Positions 1-12,250 of a stretch of 64,000 nucleotides of DNA are shown here, in pieces. Both the position numbers and the translations under genes were made by a program. Under the pieces are notes generated by a model that saw only the letters and a program-made list of their open reading frames with translations, was not told the origin of the DNA and ran no database searches. How positions within the stretch are numbered: position 1 is the first letter of the stretch; each line of letters begins with the position of its first letter. The stretch comes from Rhodocollybia butyracea (lineage: Eukaryota > Basidiomycota > Agaricomycetes > Agaricales > Omphalotaceae). Location of the stretch: assembly GCA_015501585.1 (NCBI GenBank), contig JADNRY010000064.1, positions 1 to 64,000 of the forward strand, given 5' to 3'.

Positions 1-487
1 CGATCCTCCGTGCGTCTCAGACTAAGGACAACCTTTTGGGACCACGGTTCGTTGGCTCTGAGTACTGTTCCCAGGTTAAGATTGGCGGGGAGGCGCCGAT
101 TGCGTAAACCACAGCCACACATTTATTACAGTCATTCCCACGTCCTTTGAACTCTCTGCACCCTCGTCATCACACCAATCAATAGGTGTAAGCCTGGTTA
201 GATGGGAGGCCCCTGAAAATACGCCTGAAGGCCTTTCGCAAAATTTTTCCATTTTGGCCGAAAATGTCCGAGCCAAAATCGCTCGATTGGACTTGGACCC
301 CAAAATGTCCGAAACCCGAGTGGCCCCCGTTTTTGACCGTACACTTCCTAAAATGTCTTTAAATAGCTGGAATTGGCTTTTCAGCATCATACGACACTTA
401 ATTTGGCGGTGGAACCGTTGATTGGAGACATAGTACTCGTACTGAGGGCATACGGTAATGTAAATAATGCAGTATGCCGATACACCA

Positions 488-1139
488 CTATTCAACGTCC
501 ATATCATTATTGCAGCTTCGGAATCGCTTCAAGGCGGCACAAAGTTGAGCCATCCCATGTTTAAGCGCATCATAACAAGCTTCGTCATCCTCGTGTATGA
601 CAAGCACATCTGCAACACCATTGTTCTCGATAGGTTTTCCAAGGAGAAGAAGAAACTGCGCAGGTGGAATTTTTGTGAAGTGCTTGGTTCGAAATAAAAC
701 TGTTGAACCGGTAATAGACGTGAATTGATTACCATGGGCTAAACGCTCGAAAAGCTGAAGATCCAGGTAGGAAATGGCGCAAATTTCTGAAGACTCGGTG
801 ATAGATGCATGCTTTCCATTCTTCCCCGCAGTTTTCTCGTAGAGAGCAACAACTAAAAATTTGCTGTCCAGGAACAGGTATAGAAAGAAAGGTAGTCGGA
901 CATACCTTTGCTAATGAATAATTCACCATCGATACAAACTATACCATAATCATCTACTCTCAATGGTCGGATACTGGAGACTCTTGCATTGATAAGATTT
1001 GCTAACAGTGGAACTTTGGCCTCACGGAAGAGTTTGGCTCGACGGCTTGCTGCCTGTGGAGTACGGTAAAGAGGTCAGGTAGCGATACGGAGTGATCATC
1101 TTGTACTGACCTGTTTGACTACAGAAGTAAAGCTTACGA
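488..1139 (-). CDS. C-terminal part of a conserved Agaricomycete protein, function unknown
   Basis: Three exons join in frame on the minus strand: 1139-1111, 1053-906 and 852-488 (stop TAG at 490-488). Introns are 57 and 53 nt with GT-AG ends. The joined product is 179 residues plus a split codon at its left end, so at least one upstream exon is missing from this model. It contains the stretch ALYEKTAGKNGKHASI, followed by SYLDLQLFERL and a region with TKHFTKIPPAQFLLLLG. I recall this pattern (Gly-Lys-His-Ala-Ser, then an aromatic-rich segment) from the C-termini of large proteins often found near mobile elements in mushrooms, but I cannot name the family. No start codon or plausible N-terminal exon was found before a foldback repeat 1.7 kb upstream, so the gene may be truncated. 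Function is not inferred. Confidence 0.55.
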
Positions 1140-2064
1140 CTGGAAAAAAGACAATAGAGAAGTAAAGCGTTGCTGATCGTCACTTGGCGCTTATCATTAA
1201 TCGGTTTGAACGGCCCGATTGATCAGCCTTGGTTATTGACCACCTCTGCCTCCTCCGAAAGCCATAGAACACAGACCATTTAAATGCATAGACTTCGGTG
1301 TACAGCTTCTACCAAAGGGTCCTAGGAGACGAGGGCTCAGTACTTCAGTACTTACTCCGTCATTTTTCTCGGTTTTCTCCTCATCCTAGTTACGAATGAT
1401 ACCGTCCACTTTTTGTTTCGCCCATGTAAGTTTTAGCTTTCCAGTTTTGCGTCTTAATATTTAATTTTAACTAAACTAATTAACTGCAGTTAAGAAGTTC
1501 AAGGGTTCGCATACTTCAACCTTCCACCTAAAATCCCAGCCGCCCTTCTTTTGACCTTCGGAAGCAAGAGATCAAGCCCAAATCCATGATACATCAAGCG
1601 TCGGATAACCATGAGAAGGCCAAGGACCTGGTGAGCTTATACTTTGTTTCTGTCTACGGCTTTGCTAAATTTCCAACCTAGGCTCTCTATCGAGATCGAT
1701 ATCGATGGCGACTAAGATCTTTGAAATGAATTACGCTGTGAATGGAGACCTGCGCGTTCAATATTCAATATTCAACGTCCGCGTCAACCCCCACTACAAC
1801 ACTGCGTCTCATAAAATCTATGTAATATCATGAGTCGGTCTTTTCCATGTGTGGATTTCCGTTCTTTCTGTTCTTCCGTATGCCATTCATCGCTTCCTTC
1901 CTTCTCCTTCGTATTAAAGTCTCGATGCTCCCAAATAGCTAGATCCATGACGCCTAAATATAGAATAACCAATGGAAACTAGGGAATTGCTGACCTGGTA
2001 TGTTTCCTTAGCCAACCTCGAGCTCTACCCCCTATGCTGAAGCTCACATTTTCTCCATTGGCAG

Positions 2065-2282
2065 AGATCCTTCATCAGTCGCGGAGCTTCACCAGTCACT
2101 GTCTTAGCCTATTCGCAGATGCAATCATCCGAAGCAACCATATTGGCTTTGAGCGAATGTTCGATATACTTCACCGTTCAAGGAAGTGCAGAATTAGTGG
2201 CGGCCAAAGAGCTAGATTGGGTAATGGGTGGAGGAAGTGTTGTCATGTTCGATAGCTGCGCTGGCTTATTTTCCTCCCCAAG
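2065..2282 (+). other. isolated coding-like exon, unassigned
   Basis: An open 72-codon segment sits between an acceptor-like ttggcag (to 2064) and a donor-like aaggtgagt (from 2283). The predicted peptide has coherent composition (for example SSEATILALSECSIYFT), but no family is recognised and no neighbouring exons were found. The rest of 1140-3890 shows only short ORFs, the foldback repeat at 2884-2949 and nothing else that I can support. Confidence 0.25.
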
Positions 2283-2883
2283 GTGAGTTGCGTTCGAGGT
2301 CTCAAGCTGATTTTGCAAGTTCAATGTCCTACATAACCCGAAGCGATTAAAACGGGAATAGGGCGGTGAGTAGGACTTCACGCGCACAACCATTCCTTCT
2401 CATCGTTCCGGCTCTTTTGAGCTTCTAGCCAATTATTGGTTGCCCCAGTAATCACCCGCAGCACAGGAATGGTGCACTAAAAGCGCCATAGCCTTTTTTT
2501 AAACAAGGCGACAACATTTCCTCTCCTGTTGTTGATGTTGACGAGTTGAAGGGATGTGCGTCGGCAGTTGCTTACAGCGTAGTTCTCAAGCCACGGAGGA
2601 GTGACACCATCAAGAACACCGCTACAGTTGTCTCTACGATGTTACTCGACGCCGGAGCTGGGTTGAAGATTCACGAGGACTAGAGGGTGATGAAGAAGAA
2701 CAATACCTAGTGCGACGTTCCACCGGCACCTGGCTCTGGTCCTCTTAACCGACACTCTCAACATCGCCGCTGTTTTCATCCCTTCGCTATTCGGTACATG
2801 CACAGCTTCCCCTTCCAGTGCCATTGCACTGTGGTTCCCTCGCTTGTATTCGTCCATGGGAAGCAACGAGTTTCAGTTAAATA

Positions 2884-2949
2884 CTAGTTGCATACGGGGG
2901 TGGCGAATATATGCCCGCCTACTCCGTATATAGAACTCCGAATGCAACT
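2884..2949. repeat. foldback repeat, copy 1
   Basis: The ends are a 10-bp inverted repeat, CTAGTTGCAT at 2884-2893 and ATGCAACTAG at 2940-2949. Between them lies a GC-rich hairpin core at 2902-2919 (ggcgaatatatgcccgcc). The same core, flank and CTAG edge recur at 12198, 16098, 22009 and 29359. Base 2888 just beyond the CTAG is T in the sense that reads outward. Confidence 0.65.
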
Positions 2950-3894
2950 AGCTTTGACCGGGAAGATCAGAAAGAGGAACAATAGCGACGCCAGAGGAAG
3001 AGTAATGAGACGGAGGCAGAGTCAGGATTGATATCGAAACCTTCCACGGAGGGCGTTACGGCGAAGATTTTGGAAGCGATCAACGTGAAGCGGGTGGGAG
3101 GAATGAAGACGTTGGGAACCTTGTACGTCAAATCTGATGCAACGTTTGCATTTCTTTTCTAATTTAATCTTTCAGATTCCGCACGGCCCTCTCTCATACT
3201 CGGTATATCAGTGATGTTGTCTAACATGCGCTATCTTGGGCAGGATAAAACTATTGAGAAACCACAACTCACGCGGAAACCCATCAGAGAAACCCCTTGA
3301 CTATGCAGGAACCCATGATTGTTGCGGCCAGACCCCGGATTAGTAATACTGGGCATACAGGCTCAGAATGGTACAACCTGGTTCAACTTCCGAGTCTGTC
3401 TAAGGCTAATTGTCGAGAAGTGACCAGATCTTTTCAGAGATTTGCAGCGATTCATGGACTCGCCTGAACTGCATTTTCCAAGATCTTCTGACTCGTAAGG
3501 TCAAAAGTGGAATGTTGTCATTGACCTCAATGTCGATACTAGTATAGCCTTAACTTAAGTATAGCTGAAAGTGTCAAAGAAGCTTGACTTCAAGTTTCGA
3601 ATTCAACTTGTAAGTTGTCAGGGGACTCCTCAACTCACAGAATGACACCTGCAGTGCAGCTTCTCTCTATCTTACTGGACGCTGATTTTTTAGCTCTATT
3701 TTGTGTATGTAGTTGGTATGTAGTATAAGCAAGAGTATAAGTACTTATGTACTGCGAAGTCCTTGGATACATTCTATGTACTACGAAGTTTTCTCTCAGC
3801 TCTCTGCTTTTGCCAAGTTTAATTCTCTGTAAAGCCTCCAAGTCTTCGTGTTATCAGTAAGTAAGTCTTAATATATCCTGGACCTTCTAGTAGG

Positions 3895-4070
3895 CTGCGA
3901 GTAACTCTCGCGTCCAAGCTCGCGTCGAAGGTTGCGGGACTAGCGCTAGACAAGCGCTAGAATAACACGGCCGGCCAGCGGCCGGCTACCAGAAACCCTA
4001 TCAGTGACTTTTCGAGAGGCCTAGGGTTTCCGGAGCAACCCTGGGTTGCTGCAAAAATTGGGGTTTCTCA
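3895..4070. repeat. dense cluster of palindromes and inverted repeats
   Basis: Within 180 bp there are: CTAGCGCTAG at 3940-3949 with a second partial copy at 3953-3960; GGCCGGCC at 3969-3976 next to GCGGCCGGC; AGAAACCCTA at 3991-4000 facing TAGGGTTTC at 4022-4030; a perfect 15-bp palindrome GCAACCCTGGGTTGC at 4035-4049; and GGGTTTCT at 4061-4068 facing the same AGAAACCC. It lies immediately upstream of the decayed zinc-finger gene. It may be a transposon end or a replication- or recombination-prone site; the sequence alone does not decide. Confidence 0.6.
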
Positions 4071-4101
4071 ATAGTTTTATCCTCTTGGGCAGGGATGGAA
4101 T

Positions 4102-6690
4102 ATGGCCACAAAAATTGCAAAGCCTTTTGTGCTTGGGACGCCTCCTAGAGGGACGGGTTTGGAGGCGCAGGCACACCTTAGCACTAGCGGTTCGGGCTCT
4201 CGTATATACTCGGTTATGGGCCCCGAGTCCGGGTATAGCAGGTTCTACTACTCAACCTCAGCCTCAGCTCCCCCTTCGTTGCTGCGGGAGTGGGATGAGA
4301 AGGCAGAGACGTTTACGATTGGAGAGACGAGAAAGTTGATCGAGGCGTTGAGCATGGGTTCGGTGGATGGGGTGGGAAGTGGTGATGCATGAGATGGTGC
4401 TAGGGTGAGTTGTCATTTTTTTCTTTTCGGGATAATGACCTGACCCTATTTTTATTTTTTCGCTTTTCGCAGGCCCTAGGACATCCAACTGGAGCTGAAG
4501 AGGATCAATGCCAGGACCTGGTTTGTTCTCGTCACATGGAGCAGCAGGGGAGTTGACCCGATGAAAGAGATGATGGAGATGCTGGTGGCGGTGGCGGGAC
4601 AAAGATGCAAAGTCGGTGGCGGAGAAGCGGAGCGTGGTAAGTACTTATTTTAGTCTTCTTTCTTTCATGTATATTTTCTCTCTTCTATTTTGGTGTGACG
4701 ATCTGATCTTGTCTGCCTTTCCTCAACAGGCTCATACCGAACGACCCGCGAGACGCCAGGACCGCGATTCTGGCGATGACAACGTGACGATGGGAAGAAG
4801 AGACGTGTTTCAGGTTCGGGGTGGAGAAACAGAGTGTGGTGAGTGTTTTTGGTTCTTTCATATATCTTCTTTTTGCAACTTTGCGACTCTGATTCTGTCT
4901 ACCTTTTTTCACCAGGCTCATACTACCGAAGAGGATCGACTCGCGAGACGTCAGGACAGCGATGACAAAAGTGACGATGGCAAGAAGAAGAAGAACCGCC
5001 CGTCGGGGGTGGAGAAGCGGAGTGTGGTAAGTTTTTTATTCCGTGTTTTCCTTCACACGTTGTTGCTTGTTTGTTTCCTATTTATTTATTTTTTGTGGTT
5101 TTATCACAGTAATAATCCAATTTCACCTACCCTTTTGAACAGCCACGTACCCCCGAAGAGAACCAACGCCAGGACATTGCCTCATCCCCCGAAACATTGT
5201 CGTGCCCAACCCGGTGACGAAAGCGACAATGGCCAGAAGAAGTGGGGACAGACGGAACCATCCGGTTGGCCGACGGGTGAAGTCTCGTATCAATGTTATC
5301 ACTGTTGATGCAGGACGGATTTGCTGCACATGCACTGCTCAAAAGAAAAATGCATCTTGAATTTCTGCGTGAGGTGTATAACTTATTTGTATGTTTCTTT
5401 TCTGGCATTCTCTTTTCACTGTGATGACCTTTTTCTTTCTTTCTTCATAGATACGAGGTCGGAGGAAGTGACGCTCTTCCACGAGAAGAAGGACTGGGTT
5501 TGTCAGCGGTGTTCAGGTTGTTGCATGTGTTCGATATGTAAGGACCGGGTTACGACGAAGGCCAAAGGCAAGGTCACGGGCTGGAAAGGGAAGGCTCGTG
5601 CTCATGAGAGTGATAGCGCGGGTCTTCCCAGAGTCATCAAGAGGCCGGGACTATTGATACCAGCTTCGGAGAGCGATGAATTGGAGGAGGACGGGTCATA
5701 TCAGGTAGCATCCGAAGAGGATATGTATCTTGTACCCCGTCTGAGCACGGCCAAAGAAGAGCACAAAAGGCAAGACGACAGCCCGGGTGGATAGACAGAT
5801 AGACTGGCCAGAGGGAGATCTGTTTCATTACTGCCATCAATGCCGTAGCAGGTCGAAGAAAGTATATATGCAGTGTAGGGATGAAGATGGGTGTGCGCTG
5901 AAGTATTATGGAAGATGTATCACCCAGCGGTGCGTATTTGTTTTTGATTTTTTTTCTCCTTCCTTTCACTTATCCGATTTCTTCTGATAGATACCCTAAT
6001 GTGGAATTCAACCCTCACGAGACAACTTTGAATGTTTCCGATGCAAAGGTGTCTTCAACTGTACTAGCTGTTGCAGGAGGCGCGGCGTTGAATATTTCCC
6101 TACCAAGGCCCTCTTCCAAGAATACAACGCCCCAATGCACCAGACTTTCCTCGCGTTCCGTCAAACCCTTCCTTCGAGCAAGCCTAAGCGAATATTTGTA
6201 GGCGAAGTTTAGGACGAGTGTGAGGCGAGTCGATACGCGAAGCAGGTGTTGGTTCTCTACGGTCAGTGAAAGGCAAGACGGCATCCCAATCAGTAAATCA
6301 GACCAAACCACCGCCGTTTGAGGAGGCCGGTATACATGAGTTGCGAGAATGAAGCTACTGGGTGCAATGCGAATAACTGTACACGATGCATAACGCAATG
6401 GTGAGTACTACCCTTTTTTTTTTTTTTGGCTGAATGTTCTTTTAATCATCCATCTGTTATAGATACATTCGACGCCTCCCGAGAAGAAGATTTTGCGTGT
6501 TTCCGCGGCTAAGGCACATGCAACTGCGATCTGTGTTGCAGGAGGCGCGGCGATGCATACCGCACAACCAAAGCCCTTCTTGAAGATCCCGACGTGCCTT
6601 CTCAGACGAATGCCGCCGATACGCCTCAGTCATCTCTCGGACAGATTGATTCTTCTTCAGCTCCCAAGTCCCCTTCCTCTGAGTAAGAGC
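4102..6690 (+). pseudogene. decayed multi-unit 4CXXC-R1-type zinc-finger gene
   Basis: Three degenerate units resemble the zf-4CXXC_R1 cysteine-rich domain (known from the animal repressor R1/CDCA7 and many fungal proteins). Unit 1 (about 5290-5560) has CYHC, then CSKEKC, CVRC, then WVCQRCSGCCMCSIC. Unit 2 (about 5835-6204) is best kept: CHQC, MQCRDEDGC, GRCITQRY, then FECFRCKGVFNCTSCC, running to a stop at 6202-6204. Unit 3 (about 6310-6690) has lost its first CxxC pair and carries a TAA in the CFRG-TCNCDLCC stretch. Unit 1 has a TGA right after CYHC; unit 3 would read TGA at its splice junction where the other copies give the Arg of RY. In units 1 and 2 the two halves also lie in different frames. 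Upstream (4102-5040) are short exons rich in Arg, Asp and Lys. The cysteine pattern is certain; whether any transcript is still translated is not. A pseudogene is the simplest reading. Confidence 0.6.
4616..5250 (+). repeat. tandemly duplicated intron-exon units
   Basis: The pattern 'gagaagcggag(c/t)gtg, donor gtaagt, pyrimidine-rich intron, cag, gctcatac...gagacg(c/t)cagga' occurs at 4620-4765 and again with variation at 4830-4955; a third exon start at about 5143 (ccacgtacccccgaagag) is more diverged. The exon peptides align as AHTERPARRQD and AHTTEEDRLARRQD, followed by acidic and lysine runs. This is direct sequence evidence of exon duplication within the decayed zinc-finger gene. Confidence 0.6.
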
Positions 6691-7736
6691 GTGGGTTTTG
6701 GCGTTGCGCACGGCGGTTGTTGGGCATTGCTTCCTCACTCCTACTCTAGTACTAGTATAACATGCAGGTTTATAGGTCGTGGTATATAATAGCACAAGCT
6801 GATTATATCTCTCAAGTTTTCAGACCAGAAACTTGAACCATGGGGGAACAAACGCGGTAAAGAAATAATTGAGACACACAGGAATAAGTATTACAATTTA
6901 CAAAGCACTACTAGGCTGCTCTTGCCATTACACTACGAGACACCAAAACAAGTAGCGGTGCCAGGGCACAGACGATGATCACCCAGTCCTCCGATACAAG
7001 TTGTTTCTTTGGTGAACTCGTATGCAGTAGTTGGTCTTCTCTGACACATTTGACTTTTTTTTTTGTGGAGGCTATGTTGCGCGATTATACTTAGTATGAT
7101 ACCCGCAGCACAAGCGCCATCACCGGCACCAGTACTTGGTTCAAAAACAAATGCAGAATGTATCATATGCAGAACCTACGTAGACCTCGAAGGCGAAGAT
7201 GTTGGAAAAGATGGCCCCAGCGCAGACCGAGAAGACTCTGCTGCTCCCGCTGCATCACCCATACCACCCTGAGACACCAAAGACAAAACCGAGGCAGAGG
7301 CAGAGGCCAGCGAGCACGGAGGCCCAGAAGGCAACAACTCTGCCGTAAAAGACATCCCGGATGACGAGAACGACCTGGATCTCCAGCGCTGTCAGCCTCA
7401 TGCGCTACCGCAAGAGTAGTTGCCAGCGCCAACGCCTGTCTGCCGACGCCCATTCCTTGTCTTCATACTATTCAAGGAAGGCAGATATGGCAGAGGGTAG
7501 GTGAAGCTCCTAGGAGGATGTGAGCTTGAAGTTAAGCGTATAGGAAGGATGGAAGAACCCACCAATAATGGGTTGTTTCCAAGAGTGCCGAATACCTTTG
7601 AAGTGAAAGGAATGGGAACAGGGTACATGGTACAGATATGAATAAGGATTGACGAGGGAATAAGCCTAGTTGAGTTGAGATAAGCAAAAGGTATGGCGGA
7701 TGCAATTAACGAAAGAATGTAAACGAGATAGGACAC

Positions 7737-8049
7737 CTACGTATAGAGCCGTCTGATAACTCAACACCCAACAAACTTTCCGTCTTCGAAGCTGCTTTAC
7801 CCTCAGCGGTGGCGTTAGCTTGAGGCGAGACCGCGTGAGCGAGCAATTTGAAGTTCTTAATGGCATTGGTATTAATCAGAACCCACGGCAATATCAGAAG
7901 ATGTACACGAAAACAATGTAACTCACTTGCCACTCGCGACCTAGCTCTACGCCTATCTTGACGCTCTTGCATACGTCCTCGTTCCCAATCCAGCTGCAAA
8001 TGTTCTCCGTCCTTGAGTTGTCATGGACAAGACTCTTGACTAATGGGTG
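7737..8049 (-). CDS. two coding-like exons of an unassigned gene
   Basis: On the minus strand, an exon 8049-7927 (41 codons, bounded by ctgtctag and gtgagt) can be joined in phase to 7855-7737 (bounded by ttaag and gtgtcc) through a 71-nt intron. The peptides are coherent (HPLVKSLVHDNSRTENICSW; KLLAHAVSPQANATAEGK). A further open segment at 8378-8058 may belong upstream, but its frame does not join cleanly. I do not recognise a domain. Elsewhere in 6700-9200 I see only short ORFs without support. Confidence 0.3.
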
Positions 8050-9203
8050 CTAGACAGTTATGATTGAGAAAGGTACCTGAAGACGACTTTATAGATTAAG
8101 TGGACTTGCTTGTAGAAGCCAATTTGGCAGACATAGAAATGAAGGGCGGGTTTGTTTGATACCAGGATTCTACGCGAGCCGATGAATCGATGAAGATTCG
8201 CCGGCAAATTACGTCCGAACAGATACAGTAAGTGGTGGTTCTCTAGGTTCGGTATACCCAGTCTCGGATTCAGCTGAGTGTGAGAAGGGATGATAAGGTA
8301 ACTCTCCCGTACCAGCAAACGCTGTACGTCGCTGAGAGTGGGTAGCAGAGTACAGAAAGGTAATGAAACAAGGAACAAAATAGAATGATAGAATGCTAAA
8401 TAAGACGAGGTGTTTATTAGTACTGATTTCTTGTACTAGAGACGAAAACTCACCGGCACCACAGAATAGCTAAATGAATACCGTTAAACTTCTGTCAAAG
8501 TCCTTTCATACCCTTCTCCAAATCTTGTACCATACCCACACCAAACGCCTCCAAACCTAAATCCAGAGGTATCCACACCAGCATTTCAAACGTTCATCGA
8601 CATCCATCATCTGTAGCTGTGGTGAAAAAACAAAGATACATGAGAAAAAGAGTTTCATACCATCTTCTTCTCTCCAAATTCAGAGTTATGGAGCGCGCGC
8701 GTGGTGGGCGACGATAGATAATCATATAGTGGACAAAAAAAGGATGGAAAGAAAAGTTCCGTTGAATTTCGTTGATGAGATTGTTTACGAGTGACAGGAA
8801 CCAGCCAGTACGAGTCATTAGCAACATCACCCAGGTCATGAAAGCCTGCGATGACCCCACACCTAGCCTTGAAAACTAGAGTGTCGACAGCTCTTGACTC
8901 GCGATGGTGGTGGTCGAAGAACAGAAAGTAGGCGCTGGCAGTTGACCGGCCTCTCTATTCTTGCCTTGATTCTTGCCGCATCATTGGCTTAGCTCCATGT
9001 TCAAACGTTGACACGTTTAGATCCAGATTTGTCGCGTTTCTCCGACCTGACATAAGAGATATTCCAGGAATTCCGAGTTGATTGAGAGCTGCATTTTCGT
9101 TGATGAAAGAATTAAAGGATACAAATGGCTAAGCGCTCACTATGAGCGTGAGCGCCTATCATTCTCGCAGGGAAGAAACCATATTTCAATCAACTCAATA
9201 AAA

Positions 9204-12041
9204 CTACGGATAAAGAACAAAAGGCACTCGTATGTTGTGCCCTTTTATTATGCCATCAAGACATTCCCCGTCGCGTTTCAGGAGAACGGCACGGTAGTTG
9301 GGCTGCTGGAAGACTGCTTCATTGGGTTCTTTTTCGAAATAAAAATCTACAAGACGCCAGTCCCATAGTCGCCATGCTCGATGATACGCACCTGTATCTG
9401 TGAATCGATGAAGGTGGTCAGCTCGTTTGCTCCCATTGCGCATCAGCTCGACAAGCCAATCTCTTTCAAAGCATGCAAAGTCAACCACACCCTCCTTGAG
9501 CCCATCTCCGTTGTTCGTTGGAACCTGTGATATTAGAAACGTTTCGCAGCTAAGACTCGCAAGAGCGGACGAAAACTGAGTGCTGTAAAAAGTTTCCGGC
9601 ACTGAATTCTCTCTTTTGAACATCTGGATCAGGGTCTTTGCATGCATGTTGCGAATCACTTCCTCCAAGAAGTCATCGAATGCCATAGTGTAATATACCT
9701 CGGGGACTGGGGTAGTTCTGAGCAAGGCTGTGAAATATTCCTGGTGCCATTGAGTAGGTAGCCGCAAAGGAAGTTTACCGTTGGTGACTGGCGCCTGCAC
9801 GAGCCAACCCATTCGTCGCGCGTCATGGGCAGCCTGGTCAAAGTCAGAGATTGGGTTGCGGTCAAAGCTGTCGCGGAGTGAAAATGGGCGGTATCTGGGG
9901 TTTGGACTGTTCGACACTTGGCCTAATAAGACATGACAGAAGCGCTCCCGAGGAGTGAGAGCGAACTGTTGACTACCAATGATTGGACACAGGTTACTAT
10001 ATGAGATAGGATCTTTCTGTGGAAGTTTGTTGAGTACGTTGGGGAAGTGTTTCCCAAGTGAAGATCGCGTGACTAGGCAAGAGGTTTTTTCGTTGATAAC
10101 TAGATGTGGTATATGAGTCTCGTCGATGGGGGAGACTAATATTTTTTCTTGCATTAGTATCTTGGTAAAAACTTCAATCATTATGGGAGGGAAGATATCC
10201 TGATCAGGTTTTCTGGGTACGCATCGTCCCAACGTGAAGATGGAGTCTGGTGGCTCAGCTAGGAGCTTTTCCCTGAAGATTCTACGGATCTTTTGCCAAG
10301 TAGGTGAGGGCGATACCTGTTGAACGTGGTTTAGATCCAGGTGACTTATACACGAAAAGACAACACACCCTGCTACGGATCTGTATAACAAACCTCGTAA
10401 GCTCTGTAGCTACTCCAGGATGTATAAATCTCTCCCAATCAGGATTGGGCGGACATGGGGAGGCGTAAGCGACGATTTGGTCGCGTGTGTCGTCATCCAT
10501 TGAGTGATGAGAACCTCGAAGAACTAGGTCCACAAACTCGTTAAACTCCTCTTTGGTAAAAGCAATTCCTGAATTGCAATTATCTTCTGAAGGAAATAGA
10601 TTCATGCGCAAATTTCGCGGAATAAGTTCTGATGGCGGAGAACTTGAGGCAGAGCTGGTATGACTGCCGTAGGTACCTGTAGCGACGACGTAGAATTTGA
10701 TTGAGTTAAGGGAGATGAAGCTTCTAAGTGTGGTCCAAAAATGGGCTCGGTCGTACAACATCTGCGCTTCGTCAACAAAGAGCCAAAATTCGTAACGTGA
10801 TAACTGGTCGCAATTGTCCCGGTCATGGAACACCTTGAGCACCTCCAACAAGTTGGGCTCAACCTCCAGCGCATTCACCATCTCAGCAGGTAGGTCGGAT
10901 AAGCAACCTTGGAATGTAGATTGCCAATTTGTGACAACCCCGGCATCGCTGCTCTGGTGGCTTCGAACGAACCACATCGCGACCCCAGGTCGACGTGTTA
11001 CAGTCGTTGCAATGTCAGCTAAAAGGGTTGATTTTCCTGAGCAAGGAGGTGCCTCAATCTAAGTCAATGTCAAGTAAATAATATGCCATACAAGGGGCTG
11101 ACCAAATATACTCACCAGTACGAATTTGTCCTCTGTGACGCGCGCAGTGATAATTTGTACCAGACGAGGTCGACTGAGCACGATTTTTTTAGCAGAGAAG
11201 TCTAAAAAGGTGCTTTCTAGTTCGGAAGGAAGGGCAGGGTTGTTATTGATATATTCCTGAAAAGGACATGGTAGGGGATGGATTCCAGCGCACGTCCTAC
11301 ACTTCTGGGAATCAAATCTGCAGTCCACGGGCCCCACGCCTTTAATTTCCATCGTCATTTTCGCTCCTTGACATCTGGAGATCCACTCAGTACACTCCGG
11401 TTCACTAGCACCACGACAGTACAATCCGATAACGGGATCGCACAGGCGAAAGGTGAACTCGGCGCAGGACCCCGGTGGCTCTTTTGGGAGGTGAATATTG
11501 GCAGCATCGACGGATTTCAAAATGGAGTTATTATTGATGGTCAACCACCCGAGGTAGAGGTAGTCGTTGCCACCGTCAGTGGCTTTAAGGTCGTATTTGT
11601 TAGGCCGAATGAAGAATACGGCCCTGGACTCCTTGTCCACCCATGCTGAGTACAGTACGTTGTCAGGAATAGCGGGTACCAGGAGGAGTTCGGGTAGTGC
11701 AAATTGAGAGGGGCCAGTAGGGGTGGAGTAAATTGAACGGAAGAAATTGTGGAACTTCTGAGCAACGGTGTCATCCTTTGTCGTCGAATATGCAAAGCCA
11801 GACACTAGTGTCACTTGGGATTCAGAACCTTCAACTGGGGGTGTGGGCTGGTGGAGCTTTGCACGTAGCCACCAGACTCCGATTGGCATTGAAAATTCAG
11901 GAGGCACAGGAAGAAGCTCGGAAACATTCTAGAAAAGCGATGAGAACATAATGAGATTAGCAGGCAAGCACACACTTGATCCCCAAAAGTCAAATCAGGA
12001 CATACCGGACTGGAAGGAAGAGCGTTAAGATTTCCTGTCAT
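9204..12041 (-). CDS. Crinkler-like NTPase with C-terminal nuclease-type domain
   Basis: Four exons join in phase 0: 12041-11976, 11928-11116, 11058-10369, 10316-9204, giving 893 residues. Introns are 47, 57 and 52 nt with consensus ends. Residues 1-293 form an N-terminal region with several Cys (e.g. CRTCAGIHPLPC) that I do not recognise. Residues 294-520 are a P-loop NTPase: Walker A APPCSGKST (296-304) and Walker B FWLFVDEAQ (about 384-392). Near the C-terminus, EGVVDFACFERDW, then a conserved Glu-Leu, RADHLHRF and VDFYF match the layout of the REase-like domain of Crinkler (CRN/CR-RHS) proteins. In that family an NTPase is fused to a nuclease-like effector domain; members act as secreted effectors or in conflicts between genomes, and function varies. 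The usual ubiquitin-like Crinkler header is not evident. No breaks were found, so the gene looks intact. It lies 150 bp from foldback copy 2. Confidence 0.88.
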
Positions 12042-12197
12042 TGTGGAGGATGGAGATTGCTGTGTTCAAGACAAAACAAAGGCGGTTCCGATTCGGGCAG
12101 GACACGTATAAGATCAGGTGTTGAATCTCTGGATCTTGCTCCCACGACTCTCAATAATGTAACCATATAGAGTAAGCCGATTTCTGCATGCAAATCA

Positions 12198-12250
12198 CTA
12201 GCTGCATACGGAGGCGGCGAACATAAGCCCGCCCACTCTATATAACTAAG
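12198..12250. repeat. foldback repeat, copy 2
   Basis: CTAG at 12198-12201 is followed by ctgcatacggaggcgg and the hairpin core ggcgaacataagcccgcc (12216-12233), then a TATATAACTAAG edge. It lies just upstream of the Crinkler-like gene start at 12041. The outward base next to CTAG reads T. Confidence 0.65.
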
